Made by a program: the position numbers and the translations under genes. This document shows, in pieces, positions 12,562 through 16,715 of a DNA stretch of 16,715 nt. Position 1 is the stretch's first letter; each line of letters opens with the position of its first letter. The DNA comes from Thiobacillus sp. UBA3361 (GTDB lineage Bacteria > Pseudomonadota > Gammaproteobacteria > Burkholderiales > Thiobacillaceae), in contig DEQR01000054.1 of assembly GCA_002360535.1 (NCBI GenBank), forward strand, positions 23,067-39,781, in the 5' to 3' direction. The notes below the pieces were generated by a model. The model worked only from the letters and a program-made list of their open reading frames with translations, did no database searches and was not told where the DNA came from.

Positions 12562-13742
12562 ACAGCCTGGTCGAACCTGGCGCTTTCCTGCTCGCCCCCG
12601 GGCTGACCTACCTCAATCACGGCTCTTTCGGGGCCTGCCCGCGGACCGTCCTGCGGGCACAATCACGGCTGCGCGCCCGCATGGAGCGCAATCCGGCCCG
12701 TTTCCTTTCCCGCGATCTGCCAGCGCTATTGGAGTCGGCCCGCCGCGAGGTGGCCGCCTTCGTCGGCGCCCGTCCCGGCAATCTGGTCTTCGTGCGCAAT
12801 GCCACCACCGGCGTCAACGCGGTATTGCGGAGCCAGAAATTCAGACGCGGCGACGAGCTTCTGCTGACCGACCATGCCTATCCCGCCTGCCGGAATGCCG
12901 CCACCCACGTCGCCCGGCTGACAGGGGCGAAAATCAGGCAGGCCCGGATTCCCTTCCCCCTGCACCATCCCGAGCAGGCCCTGGAAGCCATTTTGGCCGC
13001 GGCCGGCCCACGCACCCGCCTCGCCCTCGTCGATCATGTCACCAGCCCCACCGCCTTGGTGCTGCCCATCGGCGAAATCATCCGCGCCTTGGCCGAACGG
13101 GGCATCGAAACGCTGGTGGACGGCGCGCACGCGCCCGGCATGCTGGATCTGCGGCTGGAAGACTTGGGGGCCGCCTATTACACCGGCAATCTGCACAAGT
13201 GGTGTTGCGCCCCCAAGGGGGCCGCCTTCCTATGGGTGCGCGAGGACCGGCAGACCAATATTGACCCCGCGGTCATCAGCCTGGGTTACGGCCGACCCGC
13301 GAATCCCTTCCAGGGGGCCTTCGACTGGACCGGCACCGATGACCCCACCCCCTGGCTCGCCGCGCCGCCGGCCATCCGCTGGGTGGAGGGGCTGACGCCG
13401 GGCGGCTGGCCGGAGGTGCGCCGGCACTGCCGGGAACTGGCGCGGGTGGGGGCGAGGCTGCTCGCGAGGACGTTGCAGCAGGAAGCCGCCGTCCCCGATA
13501 CCCTGCTCGGCTGTATGGCCGCGCTGCCCCTGCCCGATGGGACGACGGTGCCCCCCACGCCCGCCACGGAGATCGATCCCTTGCAGGCCCGCCTCTACCG
13601 GCACGACCGCATCGAAGTGCCGGTGATCTCCTGGCCCGCCCCGCCCAAGCGCTTGTTGCGCATCTCCGCCATGGTTTACAACCAATCCACAGACTACGTC
13701 CGTCTGGCAGGGGCGCTGCAACGGGAGTTCAATCTCCGCTGA
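12558..13742 (+). CDS. Class V aminotransferase (isopenicillin-N epimerase / CefD-like PLP enzyme)
   Basis: A 394-residue fold-type I PLP enzyme. I place the start at the TTG at 12558, within the TTGA overlap with the PEP-CTERM stop. The product then begins NSLVEPGAFLLAPGLTYLNHGSFGACP, the normal N-terminus of this family, while the longer frame to 12420 only shadows the upstream gene. VRNATTGVNAVLRS (79-92) is the PLP phosphate region, LVDGAHAPGML (187-196) holds the ring-contacting Asp188, and NLHKWCCAPKGAAFLW (211-226) has Lys214, the Schiff-base lysine. YGRPANPFQGAFDWTGTDDPTPWLA is typical of the CefD-like branch. Such proteins include epimerases, cysteine desulfurase relatives and uncharacterised enzymes, so the substrate is unknown. 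It appears co-translated with an exported protein although it has no signal peptide itself. Confidence 0.88.
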   Translation: MNSLVEPGAFLLAPGLTYLNHGSFGACPRTVLRAQSRLRARMERNPARFLSRDLPALLESARREVAAFVGARPGNLVFVRNATTGVNAVLRSQKFRRGDELLLTDHAYPACRNAATHVARLTGAKIRQARIPFPLHHPEQALEAILAAAGPRTRLALVDHVTSPTALVLPIGEIIRALAERGIETLVDGAHAPGMLDLRLEDLGAAYYTGNLHKWCCAPKGAAFLWVREDRQTNIDPAVISLGYGRPANPFQGAFDWTGTDDPTPWLAAPPAIRWVEGLTPGGWPEVRRHCRELARVGARLLARTLQQEAAVPDTLLGCMAALPLPDGTTVPPTPATEIDPLQARLYRHDRIEVPVISWPAPPKRLLRISAMVYNQSTDYVRLAGALQREFNLR

Positions 13743-13795
13743 AGACTGGGCGGGAGGTATCCGTCACACAGACGCTCAACCCCCGGAAAAACGAA

Positions 13796-13824
13796 AAGGC
13801 CCACCCGATAAACGGGCGGGCCTT
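13796..13824 (-). terminator. Rho-independent terminator of the first minus-strand PEP-CTERM gene
   Basis: On the minus strand, AAGGCCCGCCCG pairs with CGGGTGGGCCTT around the loop TTTAT. One position is a G-U wobble on this strand but an A-C mismatch on the other, and the stem is followed by TTCGTTTTT. It therefore serves the minus-strand gene ending at 13842. It also lies just past the aminotransferase gene end, so it may help end that transcript. Confidence 0.8.
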
Positions 13825-13841
13825 GCGGAGTGTCGGCGTGT

Positions 13842-14612
13842 TTAGGCGTGGATCCGGTTGGCCGCCTTGCGCTTGCGCGCCACCAGACCCACCAGCCCCA
13901 GGCCCGCCAGCATCATGGCATAGGTCTCGGGTTCGGGCACGGCGGTGATCTCGTAGAAACCGGGCGAGCCCACATCCTGTCCCGTCACGACGCCAGCGAT
14001 GGATGATTGATACGAGCCGAACATGTCGCCCACATCGGACGGTGCCCAATCGGAATACTTATCCTGGCCCAGGTCCTCGGGGAGCGGTTGAACACTGGCC
14101 CCCGAACTGGCAGAGGTGACCCTCAGCCGGTCCAGCAGGTTTTCACCATCGTCATACAAGTTGATTTCTTCGGGCACCTGAACACCAAATTGGGCCACGT
14201 TGAGGGTCTGAATCACCTTGTAGCTGGGCGAGGTGAGCTGCGGCCAAAGATTGGCGAAGACTTCCGATCCATTGTTGTTCTTGCAGGTCAGGTTGGGACA
14301 GGCATTGGTGATGATCGCGGATTGGCCGTTGGACAGGCTCCCCAGGGACAACGTTGAATCCAGGTCAAACACAGATTCGTTGAAGCCTGTCTCCAGGTTC
14401 TCTTGCCAGACCATGCCTCTGCTGCTGTCATCGAAATACACGCTTTGGGACGCGCCGCTCAGGTTGGTGACCTCGATGAACCAGTAACCGCTGGCCGCGT
14501 CGATCAGGGCCTCTGTGAAATAGATGCCTGGCACGAAAGCCTGCGCACTCTGGACATGCATGCCCGCCAGCATGGCCAGGGCCAGGGATGTCTTGAATAG
14601 TCTCTTGTTCAC
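13842..14612 (-). CDS. Exported PEP-CTERM protein, lamin-tail-like (paralogue A)
   Basis: A 256-residue secreted protein starting at a GTG (14612) with AAAGGAG 7 bases upstream. The signal peptide MNKRLFKTSLALAMLAGMHVQSAQA is cleaved after AQA. The body starts FVPGIYFTEALIDAASGYWFIEVTNLSG, resembling the first strands of lamin-tail (LTD) domains. It later has SAIITNACPNLTCKN (a likely disulphide) and the segment YSDWAPSDVGDMFGSYQSSI, shared with paralogue B. The C-terminus is a canonical PEP-CTERM signal: VPEPETYAMMLAGLGLVGLV followed by basic ARKRKAANRIHA. An exosortase would cleave near the PEP motif. The unit has its own sigma-54 promoter, an upstream 17-bp motif and a terminator. Its detailed function is unknown; related proteins are linked to biofilm or extracellular matrix. 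Confidence 0.87.
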   Translation of the reverse strand: MNKRLFKTSLALAMLAGMHVQSAQAFVPGIYFTEALIDAASGYWFIEVTNLSGASQSVYFDDSSRGMVWQENLETGFNESVFDLDSTLSLGSLSNGQSAIITNACPNLTCKNNNGSEVFANLWPQLTSPSYKVIQTLNVAQFGVQVPEEINLYDDGENLLDRLRVTSASSGASVQPLPEDLGQDKYSDWAPSDVGDMFGSYQSSIAGVVTGQDVGSPGFYEITAVPEPETYAMMLAGLGLVGLVARKRKAANRIHA

Positions 14613-14763
14613 AAGTTTGCTCCTTTTAACGGACCCGATTGATATCCACCTAGACCACCGGCCATCCGGCCGAGGTCACTTTTGATTCAGCGGTGATTCG
14701 CGCCGACCGCCCAACACGCGGGTTGGGTCAAGCTATCCACGTCACCCTGCGCTGAAAGAGTTA

Positions 14764-14780
14764 AAGCAAGTCGCGTACCA
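14764..14780 (-). promoter_or_regulatory. Sigma-54 promoter of PEP-CTERM paralogue A
   Basis: On the minus strand the site reads TGGTACGCGACTTGCTT. It agrees with TGGCACGnnnnTTGCW except one T for C, with exact GG-N10-GC spacing. Transcription would begin near 14755, giving a leader of about 140 bases before the GTG at 14612. Confidence 0.78.
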
Positions 14781-14831
14781 GACCCATTACTGCTTGATTT
14801 CCGGAGCACTTCCCGAGTGCCCATTCTCACA

Positions 14832-14848
14832 GTGTAAAAATGACCGAC
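14832..14848 (-). promoter_or_regulatory. Copy 3 of the 17-bp motif, enhancer of paralogue A
   Basis: On the minus strand GTCGGTCATTTTTACAC, centred at 14840. The centre is 74 bases upstream of the C of the -12 element (14766), exactly the distance seen at paralogue B, in the same orientation. This position suits an enhancer site for a sigma-54 activator. Confidence 0.7.
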
Positions 14849-14906
14849 TCATTCACCGACACCGGTCATCGATGGGACAAGCACGAGTGAGCCGGCCGTA
14901 CGCGGT

Positions 14907-14976
14907 TGTAGGAGCGCCGCTTGCGGCGCGAAAGAGGGGGGCCGCGTGTCGGTTCGGCCCGCTTGCGGGCCTCTTT
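14907..14976. repeat. REP-like palindrome with adjoining hairpins
   Basis: The element at 14907-14931 begins TGTAGGAGCG and ends GCGCGA around an internal GCGCCGC/GCGGCGC hairpin. A second hairpin, GGCCCGCTTGCGGGCC (14956-14971), follows. AAAGAGG (14931-14937) and CCTCTTT (14970-14976) bracket the latter. The head matches REP sequences widespread in Pseudomonas-like and other proteobacteria, which are mobilised by RAYT transposases. Confidence 0.7.
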
Positions 14977-15030
14977 CCACGGGGGGTTTCACGGTAACCC
15001 GAATATTTCATGAAAACCCTAACAACCTCC

Positions 15031-15106
15031 TGTAGGAGCGGCTTCAGCCGCGATTGGAACGTTTTCAGCCACACTGACCGAATTCGCGGCTACCGCCGCT
15101 CCTACA
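15031..15106. repeat. Inverted REP-like pair (BIME-type)
   Basis: TGTAGGAGCGGCTTCAGCCG, continuing CGA (15031-15053), faces an inverted copy at 15084-15106 that reads, on the minus strand, TGTAGGAGCGGCGGTAGCCG then CGA. Each copy has its own short internal hairpin, and together they form a larger inverted repeat with a 30-base spacer. This is the layout of REP doublets moved by RAYT-type transposases; none is encoded in the window. Confidence 0.8.
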
Positions 15107-15150
15107 AAGAAGGGGCGATCCGTTTATGAAACATCCCGGACGCACATGAC

Positions 15151-15179
15151 AACGGCCCATGCACCGAGCATGGGCCGTT
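15151..15179 (-). terminator. 12-bp perfect hairpin after the second minus-strand PEP-CTERM gene
   Basis: AACGGCCCATGC (15151-15162) and GCATGGGCCGTT (15168-15179) form a perfect 12-bp stem with a 5-base loop, 16 bases past the stop of the gene ending at 15196. The T-run after it is poor, so termination may be partial. The stem resembles in size and place the terminator of paralogue A. Confidence 0.65.
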
Positions 15180-15195
15180 CATAAACCGCCGGCCC

Positions 15196-16014
15196 TCAGC
15201 CGTGAATTCTGTTCGTCCGTTCGCGACGGCGGACAGCCAGCCCCACCAGACCCAGTCCCGCCAGCATCAGGGCGTAGGTCTCCGGTTCGGGAACGGGCAC
15301 CGCGGACACCAACGGATTGGGATTGCCGACCTCCAGGGTGGAATCCGAGTAGTTGATCAGGGCCTCATAAGAACCATAGGCGTCACCCACGGAGGACTTG
15401 GTCCAGTTCGACAGTGACTGGGTATCCGACGTGCCGGTGCCGGAGATCGGCGCAAGAAGGGAGGTGTCCTTGATATGGGTACTTATATCGACGGTGAGGA
15501 ACGTGGTGGAGGTATAGACGAGCCGGTCCACCTGGACGCCACCCATGTTGTAAAGCCGCAGGTCGTCCCCCCCCGAAGCGGACGAAGGGATGAAACCAGA
15601 GCTTGCGACGGGGCTATAGGGATCGTTGCCCACATGCACCACTCTGGCAGCGGGATCCAAGCCCCAGACAACCGTGAAATCGGGTTCAGCGGGGTTAGGT
15701 AAATTCTGACAGGCGGCCCTGGAATCGCACGCGGAGGTGATGAACAGCGACTCACCCGCCGCCAAGGGCGCGATGCTCTCAGGGATGATCAGCCGCAAAT
15801 TGTTGTTTCGGCTCGATGTGTTGTCATAGCCCCAGCCGCTGAGGTCGATGGTGTTGCCCGTCAGGTTGGTGATCTCGACGAAGAAGTTGCTGCTCGTCGT
15901 CCTGGACAGGATCTCCGTGAAATAGACCCCCGGCGTGAAGGCCTGCGCCCCTTGGGCAAAACCGAGTGCCATCAAACCCGCGGCCACCGTGCTGGGAATA
16001 AGTTGTTTGCTCAC
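15196..16014 (-). CDS. Exported PEP-CTERM protein, lamin-tail-like (paralogue B)
   Basis: A 272-residue secreted protein starting at a GTG (16014) with AAAGGAG 7 bases upstream, the same arrangement as paralogue A. The signal peptide MSKQLIPSTVAAGLMALGFAQGAQA is cleaved after AQA. FTPGVYFTEIL, then FFVEITNLTGNTIDLSGWGY, resembles the start of a lamin-tail (LTD) domain, including the DLSGW turn. SLFITSACDSRAACQN suggests a disulphide, and LSNWTKSSVGDAYGSYEALI matches a segment of paralogue A. The C-terminus VPEPETYALMLAGLGLVGLA with basic VRRRERTNRIHG is a canonical PEP-CTERM signal, and both paralogues end in NRIH plus one residue. It would be exported and processed by an exosortase. The function is unknown; it has its own sigma-54 promoter and enhancer motif. 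Confidence 0.88.
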   Translation of the reverse strand: MSKQLIPSTVAAGLMALGFAQGAQAFTPGVYFTEILSRTTSSNFFVEITNLTGNTIDLSGWGYDNTSSRNNNLRLIIPESIAPLAAGESLFITSACDSRAACQNLPNPAEPDFTVVWGLDPAARVVHVGNDPYSPVASSGFIPSSASGGDDLRLYNMGGVQVDRLVYTSTTFLTVDISTHIKDTSLLAPISGTGTSDTQSLSNWTKSSVGDAYGSYEALINYSDSTLEVGNPNPLVSAVPVPEPETYALMLAGLGLVGLAVRRRERTNRIHG

Positions 16015-16204
16015 TGCGCGACTCCTTTAGAGACCCAGAAAAAAACTTTCCATGGCAAGAGTTCAGCTTCTCTGACGAGATTCAATCTGCTCCGATCCCC
16101 CTGCGGCACTGCCATTCAATCCCGCGCTGCATCATGCCCAAGGTCACGATCTACATCGGAAGGGGGGCGGATAGACAACTCTTGTCATATCACATGCCCA
16201 TAGC

Positions 16205-16221
16205 AAGCAATATCCATACCA
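16205..16221 (-). promoter_or_regulatory. Sigma-54 promoter of PEP-CTERM paralogue B
   Basis: On the minus strand the site reads TGGTATGGATATTGCTT, with the exact GG-N10-GC spacing and a full TTGC at -12; the -24 element is TGGTAT instead of TGGCAC. Transcription would begin near 16195, about 180 bases before the GTG. The motif copy at 16273-16289 lies 74 bases upstream of its -12 element. Confidence 0.7.
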
Positions 16222-16272
16222 GTCACACAACAAGCTGTTTTGTCGGAAGTTGTATTACTGCGGTACACCAAA

Positions 16273-16289
16273 GTGTAAAAAGCACCGAC
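16273..16289 (-). promoter_or_regulatory. Copy 4 of the 17-bp motif, enhancer of paralogue B
   Basis: On the minus strand GTCGGTGCTTTTTACAC, centred at 16281, 74 bases upstream of the C of the -12 element at 16207. It shares the TTTTTACAC end with copy 3, at the same distance and in the same orientation. Confidence 0.7.
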
Positions 16290-16301
16290 AAATCGATGGT
16301 G

Positions 16302-16318
16302 GTCGGAATTTTTTACAG
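16302..16318 (+). promoter_or_regulatory. Copy 5 of the 17-bp motif, head-to-head with copy 4
   Basis: GTCGGAATTTTTTACAG lies 12 bases from copy 4 in the opposite orientation, so the pair forms one long imperfect inverted repeat. It could be a second site for the same enhancer, or serve the outward promoter at 16694, whose -12 element is about 400 bases away. Confidence 0.65.
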
Positions 16319-16693
16319 ACTTTGTGGCGCGGGTCACAGTGAGGACAAACCCTCATAGCCATTCATCTCCTCCCTGGGAATACGGTCTGGGAAAGACCCG
16401 CAGGCTTCACTTCCGACACGGGCGGGCGGCTTCCCCCGTCTCCCCATCTCCCGCCAATGCACATGGCACGGGCCGCGCCGCGATCACTGCATCTCAACAC
16501 CACTGCTATTTCAAGGCTTACCCCAGTCAATGACATTCGTTGGCCCTCCCATCCTTGATCACACTCAACCACGACATCCATTGGTATTTCTTTCCCAGCG
16601 CGCGCTGACCTGTATCAAAAATTAAACACTCCCCGTCCCTCAACAGACCTCAAAAATTCATTTTTATACAGTAAATACAATATGTTATTGACA

Positions 16694-16709
16694 TGGCACG
16701 GAACTTGTA
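16694..16709 (+). promoter_or_regulatory. Near-consensus sigma-54 promoter pointing out of the window
   Basis: TGGCACGGAACTTGTA has a perfect TGGCACG -24 element and TTG at -12 with exact spacing; only GT replaces the usual GC. An AT-rich stretch precedes it, including TATCAAAAATTAA (16613-16625), one mismatch from the IHF consensus. The gene it drives begins beyond the right edge. Confidence 0.72.
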
Positions 16710-16715
16710 TATGGC

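Larger units (their letters stand above)
14613..15150. other. Regulatory and repeat region between the two PEP-CTERM paralogues
   Basis: About 540 bases without a credible gene. From left to right it holds the leader of paralogue A, its sigma-54 promoter (14764-14780), the enhancer motif (14832-14848) with an extra CCGAC half-site at 14856-14860, and a cluster of REP-like palindromes (14907-15106). The short open frames here cross these elements. Confidence 0.65.
16015..16715. other. Regulatory region at the right edge
   Basis: About 700 bases without a gene I can support. It holds the leader and sigma-54 promoter of paralogue B, two head-to-head copies of the 17-bp motif (16273-16318), and a degenerate GTCGGAAGTTGTATTAC near 16242. 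Beyond an unremarkable stretch (16320-16600), an AT-rich segment leads to an outward-facing sigma-54 promoter at 16694. Short open frames here have no recognisable product. Confidence 0.65.

Noticed and set aside
16242..16258. GTCGGAAGTTGTATTAC as a sixth enhancer copy
   Set aside because: Only the first half fits; TTACA is not at the right place, so it is at most a half-site.
16464..16478. Second ACATGGCACGG with GG-N10-GC as another sigma-54 promoter
   Set aside because: The -12 region is GCGC in a very GC-rich context, not TTGC, and no motif lies at the usual distance; the repeat of ACATGGCACGG at 16691 may be chance.

Overview
The window is GC-rich proteobacterial DNA. It probably comes from a beta- or gammaproteobacterium with a PEP-CTERM/exosortase surface system. 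Supporting signs are a GlnB/GlnK-type PII protein with a conserved T-loop, E. coli-like fructokinase Mak, a VpsR-type sigma-54 activator, three PEP-CTERM proteins, REP-like palindromes starting TGTAGGAGCG, and a small transposon-like fold-back element. No rRNA, tRNA, CRISPR array or complete insertion sequence was seen. The taxonomic guess rests on recognised families, not on any search.

Left part (1-7761). The 3' end of a PII gene faces a minus-strand group: an orphan Tll0287-like haem sensor, two translationally coupled periplasmic DUF302 proteins, and an EamA-type transporter. A 216-bp fold-back element with perfect 17-bp terminal inverted repeats follows, then a small uncharacterised ORF. 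Next is a tight minus-strand operon (SseB-like protein, unknown 190-aa protein, GlcD-type FAD oxidoreductase). Upstream of that operon lies a TPR protein with a GT9-like glycosyltransferase domain.

Right part (7881-16715). After mak comes a VpsR-like bacterial enhancer-binding protein. The rest looks like the regulon it could control. There is a PPC/DVUA0089-like PEP-CTERM gene coupled to a class V aminotransferase gene, then two paralogous minus-strand PEP-CTERM genes with lamin-tail-like bodies. A last sigma-54 promoter points out of the right edge.

The most notable signal is regulatory. A 17-bp motif, GTCGGNNNTYYTTACAS, occurs five times, always between genes. Three copies lie 72, 74 and 74 bp upstream of the -12 element of sigma-54 promoters, always in the same orientation relative to transcription. 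Those promoters serve the activator gene itself and the two PEP-CTERM paralogues. I infer that this motif is the activator's binding site, which would make the locus an autoregulated sigma-54 circuit for exported, exosortase-sorted proteins. The exosortase itself is not in the window.
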